From positions 13,790-77,789 of the forward strand of contig MPNW01000802.1 of NCBI GenBank assembly GCA_011800805.1: DNA of 64,000 nt, read 5' to 3'. The position numbers and the translations under genes are program-made. The stretch is from Hirudo medicinalis (lineage: Eukaryota > Annelida > Clitellata > Hirudinida > Hirudinidae). Below are positions 38,077 through 49,236 of this stretch, in pieces. The notes under the pieces are model-generated. The model searched no databases and was not told the origin of the DNA. It was given only the letters and a program-made list of their open reading frames with translations. Numbering within the stretch: position 1 is the first letter of the stretch; the number at the start of each line of letters is the position of its first letter.

Positions 38077-41000
38077 AATTTCATAAATTAGTTTTCATCT
38101 ACTACTACTACTATTATTATTATTATTATTATTTATTAAAAAACTTCTTCTAGTTATTAATAAATCACGTAATTGTTATTGAAATACGAGCAGACGGAAC
38201 GATCAAATTAATGCCAAAGGAATGTCCTGAAGAGATTCCAGCAACAAAAGTACCGATGGAAGACTTGGAACAACACATCGAGGAGGCCTACGTCATCGAA
38301 GCTGAAGGATTCAAAACTGAATTTGAAGTCTGCCTTGGAAATTTTCATTTTCAATTTTCATTTTCAATTTTAATTTTCAATTCTCAATTTTAATTTTAAT
38401 TTAAATTTTAAATTTTAAATTTTAATTTTAATTTAAATATTTTAAATCGAATTTCGTTACCAATTATCGTAATAATTACAATAATATTGTAATAATTATG
38501 CAAAGTAAATATCAAGTGCAATCAGTTGTTCCCCTGTAATGTGTTTTATGTTGACGTTATTATTTTATAGTTTTAGTCCATCATTACTGCATTATTACAT
38601 AATAATAATATTATTGTTTTTATTTTGTATTATTATTACTACATTATTACACATTTTTTTATTATTACATAATTATAGTTGTTACTATTTTTAATATTGT
38701 TGTTATTTCATTATTACAGTATTATTATTATTATTTTTCATTATTTGCATTTTCGAATAATTTTGCTTTAAGTAAAATATAAATGCAATAAATTGATTAA
38801 TAATTTTGTTGAAAATAAATAATATTTAAAATAATATTTCCTCATCCAGGCAATCCCGAGAATATTCGACAAATGCGCCACGTATTCGAAACGAGAAACT
38901 TTGAAACTGAAGAATCGTTACAGGAACATTTTTCCTTGTGAGTTAAACGTAATTTACTTGAATAAGTATTAATAATATTAATATTATAATAATAGGATTA
39001 TGATTATATATTTTTATTATTATATTATATATTATATTATATTACATTATTTTTATATTATAAAATAATAGAATAATTATATATTGTTAGTATTATATTA
39101 TATATATTATATATATTTTCTTATTATTATAATGTTAATATTATTACAATTCACTTATTATTATTTATTGTTCATTATTTGATTGTTAAACTAAATTATC
39201 AAACGACTCAAGATGACGACAACAGAGTTTGTCTCACGAAGTTTGATGACGATCCCAACTCCGATTACATCAACGCAAGCTTTGTAAAAGTAATTTATTT
39301 ATGATTACATACGTTATGACGTAATAATATTAACAATAATAACATGTAACCACTTTAATGTAATTGCTGTTGTTTTAGGTGCCTTACATTGAAAATAGTC
39401 CGCCAATTGTTACGCAAGGTTAATAAACGTGATTGTCGTCAATTTGATCAAAACATCAAAGCATGTTTGATTCTGCGATTTTTTTTCTTGACGTATTTAG
39501 ATGGCTAATAGGGACACTTTTTCAACTTTTTCCAGGGGGCGGGCAAACCCTAGCACAACTTGAGGGGATTAAGGCCCCCCCAACGTCGTCCCTGTAGTTA
39601 ATTTAAAAATGAATTAGATGAGATGCTAAATAGAGTCTATCTTAATATTTCATGCGTCATTAAAAGAATTTGTACATTTTCATTTGTAATTAATTACAAA
39701 TCACACAAATTAAAATCGAGGACCCTTGAAAGAAACAGTGGACGACTTCTGGAGGATGGTTGCAGAACAAAATGTTGAGGTGATTGTCATGTTGGCTCAA
39801 GTGGAAGAAGACGAAGCGGTAGATTGAATTCAAAACTTATTTAATTAATTATTATTGTTTTATTAACTATTATTGTTTGTTAATTGCTGTTGTTTTATTA
39901 ATTATTGTTGTTTTATTAATTATTGTTGTATTATTAATTATTACTGTTTTATTAATTATTATTGCTTTGTTAAATGTTTATTGTTTTATTACAACAACTT
40001 ATTACAATTTTAAAACAACATTCACTCGTTTATTTTTAAACAATTGTTGAATGGTAGGTGAAAAGGTTTTGATGTTTTGTAACATGAAATATTCTTAAGC
40101 CGGTTCAACATTCTCATTTCAAATTTATTTAAAAGTTTACAAAATGTAATGTTGCACAATAAATTAAATCGCAGGAAATATCAAAATAATTGTTATTTAT
40201 TTCTCTATTTTTAAAGATAAAATGCCACAAATATTGGCCCGATGAAGACAGTCGTTTATACGGAGAGTTTGTGGTGACCAAATTATCTGAAACCGTGTGG
40301 CTCAACTACAGCAAAAGAACATTTGCACTTTCGGGCAATTTGAAAAACGTAAAATAAATTTTAGACATTGCTTGAATTATAATCTTTCCAATGGGTTTGT
40401 TGAATGTAATATTTATTCATAAAACGGTTTTATTTGTAATACTGAAGTCAACACAACTTAAATATGCAACGTTGGCAATGAAATTGGTCTCACATTTGTC
40501 TTATTTGTGTTAAAAACATTTTAATGTAATATCCCAATAAATATTAGAAGTTTATTCGTCTATTCTCAGTCAAAGCCCCTTGATTCAAGGTGATAAATCT
40601 TCCCTGCAATAACTATAGCACATTCACGTTCCATGTTTTCAATTACTTTAAATATTCATTTTAAACTATGGCTACTTCAGAGAGGTCAAGCACTGAGTGA
40701 AATAACACAATGGCAGTACTTGAAATGGCCTGACCACGGAGTACCTCAGGATGAGGCCAATGTTTTGGAGTTCAGAGGCAAGATCAAGAAGTCCATGACT
40801 GGTAGTGGAAGAATGTTGATCCACTGCAGGTTTAGAAAAATTCATAAATATAATTTATTATTGATCAGTTGAATTGCAAGTCTAATTAATTTCCATAAAT
40901 TATAAATTAACACTTGCAACTGTAAATTACTCTAACACTAACTTGTTATATTACCTTACACAGTTATAGAATCTAAAATTATCATTTTTATCACATATTT

Positions 41001-44000
41001 TTTAAATTCCACAATAATTAACTACAAATATTATTATTACTATTATTATCATTTTTATTACAATTAACAAAACATTTTCACAACATAAAAGTGCCGGAGT
41101 CGGTAGGACAGGCTGCTACATCGCCATCGACAGTCTCCTGGAGGAAGCATCCAAGACTGGTTTTGTCGATGTTGTCAGTTGCATCCACAATTTGAGACAA
41201 CAGAGACCCTTCTTGGTCCAAACATTGGTTGGCAGTCTTGTAAATGTGTTTATCTAAGGTTATGATTATATAAGGCTAATTACTGTTAATCACTAATTGG
41301 TTAATTGATTAAATCTTGTGATTCTGATTATAAATTTTAAGTAAGACTTTATTTTACGATTAACCTAAATTACTTAAATGTAAATCTTTAGCTTGCAAGT
41401 TATTAACCGAAACAATTATTTTGTAATTCCGATCAATATGTTAATTGTTCGCCAATATAAATAAATAATTTGCAATTAACCAATAAGTTAATTTACACAG
41501 GAGCAGTACCAGTTCATCTACAAAGTCCTGAGGGCCTCCAAAACCTGGACTGACACTTGCATCAGCCTTCGAAACTTTCATGAAGAATTCTTAAGGAGAA
41601 CAATCAAAACGGATTCACAATCGCACACCCTGCTGCAAGATGAATTTTTGGTAATTAAGTAATTACCAAATAATTAACTAAATATCAAATGAATTTATGC
41701 TAATTAAGTACTCTTAAGAACTGTTGTAAATATTTGTATTTGAATTCAATTGAATTTATTTATATCAAAATTCATTTCGATGCTTTATTTAGAAATTATA
41801 TTGCTATTTCTTAAATTAATGGTTCGAAATAAATTTAAGTTTAGTTATTAATAAATACTATTATTTGATTATTGACATAATAAATGTCATTTATCAATTT
41901 TTATATTATTTTAAAAATTTATTTTATTCGTAATTGTTTCTGCAGAAACTCAGGAATCAACTTCCAGTCCGAGAAGAGGATATTTGTGAGAGAAGGATTT
42001 GCTTTTCACATTTGAAGCAAATAACAGCTTCCTGAATTTAGCAAAAAATATATTTTTACTGACGAGTATAAGTTGATTGATTATAATTATCAGTTAACCA
42101 AGTAAACTTGTTCATAATTAATTCTTGAACAATTGAATTTAGTAAATAATTTTAACAAACTTGATCATAAATACCTGTTTAGCACTCACTGAAATGTTGT
42201 TGAGACCAAGCAGAAGAGTCTTTAAAGCAGTCAAAATTCACGTAAATGTCTTCATTCGTCATCTTATTTCTCATCTGACTTGATTCCATTTTCAGCTTGA
42301 TTCTATTATTAATTATCACATTAATTAATAATAATTAACTTATCACATTTCTAATTATAATTAATAATAATTAATTTATTACATTTCATGACATCATCAT
42401 TCTAATCTTTAATTTGTCAGGGTTACAGTAACGAGAGTCAATTCGTAGTCGGTAATTACCCTGAAGATTGGGACATTGAAAGTTTTTGGGATTTGGTGGA
42501 TAAAGATAAATGCTTGGTTCTTTTGATCGATCACAATGGGGTAATTCAGTAATTTATAAAATGTGCCTCATTATTAGTAGTATAATGATCGGTGTAATCA
42601 CTGAAAGTAATGATTATAATTGTAAATTATTTATCCGATAATTTTAAGTTTAATTTGTTAAATGAATTATATTTTCATTCATTTTTTAATCGATATCTCA
42701 CTGATGTCTATGCATTCAGAATACTGCTCCAATCTCCACAATTTGCAACAATTTATAAACTAAACATAATTACATCCCAGTCAACTTATTTACTAATTAT
42801 ACCATTACCATTAATTTATAATAATTAATATAATTATTTATAATAATTAATATAATTTTTTATAATAATTAATATAATTTTTTATAATAATTAATATAAT
42901 TATTTATAATTATTTATAATAACTAATATAATTATTTATAATTATTATTTATAATTATTCAGGAAAGTCATCCACCCTTCCTCCCCAGCTCCTCAAAGCC
43001 ACTCCGCCTCAACAACTTTTACATCGAACTGGAAAGCATCGAGAGCTACAAGTTTGGACCAATTCTCCGGGTCAACTTGACCAACACCTGCTTTCTGGCC
43101 GACCACACCTACGAGAATGTTCAATTTTTTATGTTGCAAGTTGTTGTATATTAATATAGAATTAGTTGGCGACTAATGTTAGCAGTAGTTGCACTTATTA
43201 AATTGAAATTTTATTATGTAATTAATTTTATTACCCACTATTCCTGTCGGCTTTCTACTAAGTGAATCCTGAGCGCCTTGCATTGCCCTCAACAATTCAT
43301 TATTTTGCATTTTTCGCAAAACATGGCCCAACAAGGAGATATTTTTAAATCTCATGATAAAGTGATATTATTTCTAGATAAATAATATTAGTTTGTTTAA
43401 CGATTTATAACTTTTATTTACAAAATAATTAGAGATCAAATGCACCAGCAGACTAATCCAAATTCATGGATCAAATTTTAAAGCCAAACATTGAAATCAC
43501 AACAGGCAAAAATAAATTGCAAAAACTAATTATTAGGGATATCCATTAAATAACATAATAATAATAATAATAAGTTATCATTGTCAACTCCTTAGGCTGA
43601 AAGTCTGACAGTTCCAAAAGGTCGCAAGCGAAGGTACACAGTGATGCACGCTTCTTCCCCAACTGGCCTGTTCCTCACTTGGAACTTCTTCTGCGAAATC
43701 AAACAATTTGTCGAGATGTTGGCAACCGAGGATCAGATGCCAATTGTTTTCGTTGCTGGAAGGTTGGTGCTTGATGGTTAATTTTAAGTTAATTTTATGT
43801 TTTAACAGGTAAATTGTTTTAGGGTATTGTTTTTGCATTGTAATTAACAATTAACAACTTATTAATAACGTAGTTAATTGTATTTTAGTAATAATGTATA
43901 GCAATGAGACTAACGCTTTTTTTTGTATATTTCTAATAATTACCTTAGTAGTTCATAGTAATTGATTTTCGAAAGTTGAAAGGGTTGTCACAAATAACAT

Positions 44001-44349
44001 TTCATAACAAGGCATTTAAATTTTTGATTTTGGCCACATCTCCGATACAGGTAAAAAAGGAGTTTAAAGCTACTTTAAAATGCAGTCTTTCGAACAAATA
44101 TCAAAACAACTTCTAGTAATATTTTGTTGAAAATAAATAAATATTAATTTACAGAAAAATGACAAATTACAAATCAAATTCTTCATCAGACCAGGATGTC
44201 CTCTTCCCGCCTTTTACTTGGCTTGTTCAATTTTGTTTGAACAAATGAGTGAACATGATGAAGTCGATGTCTTCAAAATACTTCTGAAACTCGGAAAAGC
44301 TGGAATCGGAATGGAGTTCACATCTGTTAGTTTCCTAACTGTTTAACCG

Positions 44350-44382
<33 letters not shown>

Positions 44383-44673
44383 TACATATGCAGTGTAATA
44401 ACGCATATAATAATGTAATAATGTATTTTATGTTTCTTTTATAACTGTAGAAATGTAACAGAGCATTTTATTCATCATTTTAACAAAATTAGCAACGATG
44501 TTTTACTTCTTTTGACGTTCACCTCTCAAACATCCCCTCCTCACTTGTGCAATTCATTCCAGCATCAATACGAACAAATGTACAAGTTGATCGAAGCAGA
44601 AGTTTGTCAAAGGTTGAACATCAACAGGACATCAACTTTGGAGCAGAGATTTGCGACCGTTTCCCAGTGCTGA
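31037..44673 (+). CDS. Receptor-type protein tyrosine phosphatase 2: WSC, EGF, degenerate lectin, EGF-CA, TM, PTP D1 and D2
   Basis: Paralogue of the minus-strand receptor, with the same domain order and matching intron positions. Exon 1 (31037-31082) encodes a signal peptide ([15 protein letters not shown]). WSC is in 31189-31333 and near 31450-31570 ([15 protein letters not shown]). A scavenger-type EGF lies near 31864-32011. A lectin-like domain (32212-32481 and 32623-32821) lacks the hallmark motifs of its paralogue. EGFs: about 33127-33253, 33749-33897, 35040-35179, 35516-35659, 35926-36060, 36690-36822. The helix [20 protein letters not shown] is near 37227-37319. D1 keeps [24 protein letters not shown] (about 40676-40829), [10 protein letters not shown] (split by an intron ending near 41091) and QYQF (from about 41502), so it should be catalytically competent. 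D2 (about 42421 to the TGA at 44671) reads FVAGRKMTN where the Cys-x5-Arg loop belongs and HASSPTG near the WPD position, so it is inactive. The cytoplasmic juxtamembrane part is encoded near 37707 and 38197. Confidence 0.88.
32962..33001. repeat. (TTAA)n tandem repeat in intron
   Basis: About ten tandem copies of TTAA in the intron between the lectin-like and first EGF exons of the plus-strand receptor. Confidence 0.9.
34058..34162 (-). mobile_element. tRNA-derived SINE copy
   Basis: The minus strand reads GCAGGTTAGCTCAATGGGC (A-box-like), then CCAACCTGCACTTTCAGGG and GGGCGCTATATAAATG. The order matches the SINE copies at 24530-24700 and 50448-50574; the B box is degenerate. It sits in an intron of the plus-strand receptor phosphatase, in antisense orientation. 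Confidence 0.65.
36835..36935. repeat. Minisatellite, unit about 17 bp
   Basis: Imperfect tandem copies of TTAATAATATTTCAATAA directly downstream of the last EGF exon of the plus-strand receptor. Confidence 0.75.
38025..38075. repeat. (ATT)n microsatellite
   Basis: About 17 copies of ATT; a second, shorter run with ACT units lies near 38100-38135. An N at 38011 lies just before it, so the true length is probably uncertain. Confidence 0.9.
42816..42958. repeat. AT-only minisatellite, unit about 20 bp
   Basis: Tandem imperfect copies of TTTATAATAATTAATATAA between D2 exons of the plus-strand receptor phosphatase. Confidence 0.75.
43992..44049 (+). repeat. Dispersed repeat, copy 1
   Basis: It shares about 55 bases with 45251-45308 (AATAACATTT, then GGCATTTAAATTTTTGATT and TTGGCCACAT, then TCCGATACA), differing at only a few sites. 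The family is unknown. Confidence 0.7.
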
Positions 44674-45250
44674 TGTCAATTTATTTTTTATTTTCTGTTA
44701 ATGTTGTCAGAATATTTTAATTTCATAAAAAGCCTTCATAAAAATATGACTTTTATAGAATTAAGCAATAAATTAAGTAAAAATAATTTTATAATAATAG
44801 GGATTCATTTAAAAAAAAAAAAGATTTATTTCTGATGAGAATGTCGATTTGTTTCGTATCTATTTGAAATCGTAGAAAATGCTGCATGGAAACAATATTT
44901 TTAGTGTTTTTGTTCGAAAAATGATTAAGCATTTGCAAATTCCTCTTTTTACTCTGTGAACCCGCAACATGTTTTCTCTTGTTTAACACATCTTTTCAGT
45001 TTTAAACGCTTTCAATTTCTGCAGACTATTCTTCAATTATTTTCAAGTGGAACTTTATTGCGATATTTTGAAAATAGTATTTTATAATTAATTATATTGT
45101 CAAAATTGGAACTTTTTTAATTAATTATTCCCTGAAAACATTGTTCGCCAATTTTAATTCTCGTTTCAGAACATTGATCTGCCATTTTAATAGAATATCC
45201 CCCACTCACGGCAACAACAACAACCCTTTCAGCTTTCTCATATCGATCCT

Positions 45251-45308
45251 CAATAACATTTCTTTGCATGGCATTTAAATTTTTGATTTTGGCCACATTT
45301 CCGATACA
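45251..45308 (+). repeat. Dispersed repeat, copy 2
   Basis: Partner of the copy at 43992-44049, same orientation, 1.2 kb away, and ending only about 16 bases before the MITE at 45325. Confidence 0.7.
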
Positions 45309-45324
45309 TTTTTCGTCTTGTCCC

Positions 45325-45471
45325 CAGGGCCGCCGAGAGGGGGTACAAGTGCCCAGGGGTCCGGCAATTTTTTTGGTCCTGCCCGGGTTTTAAATCCTTT
45401 TTATTTTTGCTTTTCCATGACCAAATTAATTGACATTACATAGGGGCCAGAAATTTATGTCGGCGGCCCTG
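45325..45471. mobile_element. hAT-like MITE with terminal inverted repeats and 8-bp target duplication
   Basis: The element starts CAGGGCCGCCGA and ends TCGGCGGCCCTG, a perfect 12-bp inverted repeat. It is flanked by CTTGTCCC (45317-45324) and CTTGTCCT (45472-45479), a 7/8 match as expected for an 8-bp hAT target duplication. The 147-bp interior is non-coding, so it depends on a transposase from elsewhere. Confidence 0.85.
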
Positions 45472-46839
45472 CTTGTCCTTGACATGTAAATGTCAAAGTC
45501 CACCAACTTTTTTATTTTGCCCTCCTAAGAATTAGTAAGACGAGGAATTTTCCTGCGGTGAATTATCGGAATATCTAACGAGCTTCGTGTCTTACCATTA
45601 TGTTAATTACTCACAATTAAATCAGAACCATGCAGGGAAACGAACGACACGAATAATTTATTTATTAGCTAGGTAGATTCAAGAACAGAAGTATTGAAAA
45701 TCAATGAACCTGCAAGTCTGAAATGACGTCAACCACATAACATCGTCGTCGATATCCTTAAGGAAGCTTTCCATTGAAATAGCACTATAAAAAGTGTCCA
45801 ATATTCAGGAATATGAAAGGGTTGTTTAGAGCTCATAAAGGTTGTAGATTATTCCTAGCACGAGAATCCAAAGAAATTAGAACAAAATCATAAGCTAATG
45901 GTGTAAGCAACTATTTGTGTAACTGATATTTATGTAACTATTATTGCATAATTTACATAATTATTTGTGAAGACTTCCTACAAATGACAATTGTAGGAAT
46001 TGTAATCACTTATGCGATTACTTAATTATTATCCTTTTCAAGCAATTAAAATTAATTAAACAATATGGAATAATATCTATCAACAAAAGATGAAGAAACC
46101 GTTGAAAATGAAAGTTCGTTATATGCAGTGAAAATTCATATTTAAAAATTAGGCTGTAAATAACATTTTTAAATGCACATTTTTACAAAAAATAAATTTA
46201 TTTAAAATCATTAATTTGAAAATTAGACAAGATGATCATCATCATCATCGTCGTCGTCGTCACCATATCTGCAGAAGAATAAGCAAAAATCAGATTGATT
46301 TTCATTCCTTCAAACACAGGATCTTCCACTCATTGAACTTTCAGCTGAATTGATCGTAATTATTCGTTAATTATTCATTATTCGATTGACGATAATTCTT
46401 CTGAGGCGGTATTATTAACCACAATAAATTTACTAATTGGTCAATCAATTAATTACACTTTTGCCGATTTTCCACTGAGACTATTTAAGAAAGTGCTGTA
46501 AATATCGACGATGATATGTTTCTTTTTCTTGTTTTTTTTTCAAGTCTGCATTTAAAAGTCATTTTAAAATTATTAAATTTAAAATTTAATGTAATTGATG
46601 TAATACAATTTATCGTAAAAGTCCTAAGAAAAAGTCGAACGTCATGGTTGATTAAATGCATAGTTGCATTAAATTCTTAATTAATTAGGTGCATTGTTGA
46701 ATGCACCATTCAAATTTATGACAAATGCACTTCTTCATTCACAATTGCCAGGTTCTCCCAATAAACAGTTTGCACCAAAAAGATTCCATGGCTTAAATAT
46801 CGGTTTCCTATCATCGAATTACAATTGCCTTAATTATTG

Positions 46840-46840
<1 letters not shown>

Positions 46841-46898
<58 letters not shown>
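46841..46898. repeat. (TTA)n microsatellite
   Basis: About 19 ATT units followed by poly-T; an N at 46977 lies close by. It creates the poly-Tyr/poly-Leu frames here. Confidence 0.9.
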
Positions 46899-47187
46899 CA
46901 TTATTATTAATTTGTTTTTTTTTTGTTTTTTTTTTGTTCAGAATAAAAAATTTAAAAAAAAAAGAAAAACCAAAAANTTATTATTATTAATATCATTATT
47001 ATTAATGCTGTTTTTTTTTATTTTCTCGGCCACACCAACATTAACAATAAGAAAAACCAAATTCGAAAAACCACTCCGAAAGGTTTAGTGTCCTCGAAAC
47101 GGTCCGATATCTCCCTGGACATGTGGATTAAAAGGACAAGCCGTAACACAAAATGTCAATCGTACCTTACAACGTCAATCATTAATG

Positions 47188-47960
47188 TCAGCGAGAATTC
47201 GCCATCACATCCAGAGATGTGGTCCTCCTTCTTCGATGGCACCTGTGAGTCCTCCATATCTTGTAGCTCTGATTGAGAACAAAAGTTACGATCTTCATAA
47301 GGCCTGTCCTTGGAACACCGCAATCTTTCCAAAATCTAAACGATTTAAAAGATTTTTGGGACATCACTCCTCTCCAGTTGCTCATAAATGTGCCAACATT
47401 TGGCAGCAATCTCTGAGTTTCAACTGGAGCACTTTTCAGCATTCAAGCGTGAATATCTTGAGTGTCATATTTCGAAACTTTGTTGTCGTGCACCCGGTCT
47501 AGGTTGTAGTCATCTGAGGCAACGGCTAAATCACACACTATGTAGGTGTCACTCCTCCATGCACATAAATCTGGTATCTTAAGTCCCTGTTCCTCAGGGA
47601 TACGGGGTTCTTTTTTGTTTTGTAGTCATTTTTACAATTCGTTTTCCAATCTTTCATAACTGCATTATGCCACTCGTGCCTTGCGTCATCCGTTCTTGGG
47701 CATTTCTGGATCATGTGCCCAAGCGACTCAAAGGATCGACAACCCTCATCGCATTCCCTGAGAGCCTGCGGGTTCCAACTTGAATCTCTAAGCCTGCATT
47801 GCAGTGCAGCAGCTCGGATTTTCATGCATCTGATGTGTTGGCCGGATGGAATGGAATTCTCGGAACAGCAGCTGAAATCCACTCGCTCAAGCGTGAATAT
47901 CTTGAGTGTCATTCCAACTTCCTTGGTGAATGATCTCAATCCCTGGCCATCTACAGTTTT
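47188..47960 (-). mobile_element. Non-LTR retrotransposon 3' remnant (CCHC knuckle plus downstream part)
   Basis: The minus strand carries an open frame (47538-47939) with SGQHIRCMKIRAAALQCRL followed by CDEGCRSFESLGHMIQKC, a C-x3-C-x7-H-x4-C knuckle and then ARHEWHNAVM. This combination is typical of the region after the reverse transcriptase in R2/RLE-type LINEs. A second frame (47188-47442) with NWRGVMSQKS and IVTFVLNQSYKIW fits the following endonuclease-side segment, but is separated by a stop and frameshift. No reverse transcriptase core is visible upstream. It is a dead, truncated copy. Confidence 0.6.
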
Positions 47961-48691
47961 GTAGAGGCTCTCTGAAACTGCCGCTTTTTGATTCTTTTGA
48001 TCCTAATTTTGATTGTTTTGCCTCTGCTGTTCCAAACATTCGAAATTCACTCATAATCAGAGATTATGTTGTCTCTGAGAACATCAGTCATGAATTCATC
48101 CTTTCGACGACCTGTCACGGAGAAAATTTCCATCAATCCACGTTAGGGTTAGGGTCATTCGAAGACAAGGAACCCATTGTCAAAGTTGAAGAAAAAAAAA
48201 GTAACTTTTTCCTGACCGTTCGGCATGACACTGGACTGGATGGACACGACTCTCAGGAATTTTTGCTCCTCTAGATATTCCAAACGCTGCGCTACGATTA
48301 TTCGCACTTCTGTTGGTCAACAGGCCGTATCTCCGAAGAACCACAACAATCTCTCACCTTTGTGTGACAGCTGCCAAGGTGCGTGAAAGGGTCTGCATTG
48401 TTTACCTTCTGTTCTTTCCGACGAGTCCTCAAATTAATTAAATTCTCAGAATTCCCAGAAACATCAAAGAGCAGATGCTTTCGGAAACAAATGCATTTAA
48501 ATCACTTCTCTATCTCAAATTTATCTGAAGTTGTGACGACGAGACTAAACGTTAAAATCGAAATGTTTGTAACTCATCCTCAGTTTCTCCCCTTTAATAA
48601 TCTCACAGTCCTAAACGGAATGTAAGGGACACAAAATGGTCACAGAAATAGTGAGACTGACGCAAAAACCGCAAGCGATCGTAGCAGCAGC

Positions 48692-48875
<184 letters not shown>

Positions 48876-48972
48876 TCGGATTTCGTTTCATTTTTTTTTT
48901 ATTTAGATGAATAAATAATTTAAATAATTTCCTGACTAATACTTTTTCTGTTTTTATTTATTTAAATAATGT

Positions 48973-49086
48973 ATTTACTTTTAAAATAATTTATTTACTT
49001 TTAAAATAATTTATTTACTTTTAAAATAATTTATTTACTTTTAAAATAATTTATTTACTTTTAAAATAATTTATTTACTTTTAAAA
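48973..49086. repeat. 20-bp tandem repeat
   Basis: About six near-identical copies of TTTATTTACTTTTAAAATAA, ending about 150 bases upstream of the arrestin-type start codon. Confidence 0.9.
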
Positions 49087-49236
49087 AATACTGTTATTTT
49101 CCTTCGCACGCAAACTCCAAATCATTTCACTGGGAAGACCTTTGCATTCCAAGTGCATAAATGCAGGTGCAGCTCGATCACCTGGAATGGTTCAACCTGT
49201 GTTGATGCCGAGTCTGTTGGATTTGTTGTGAGAATC

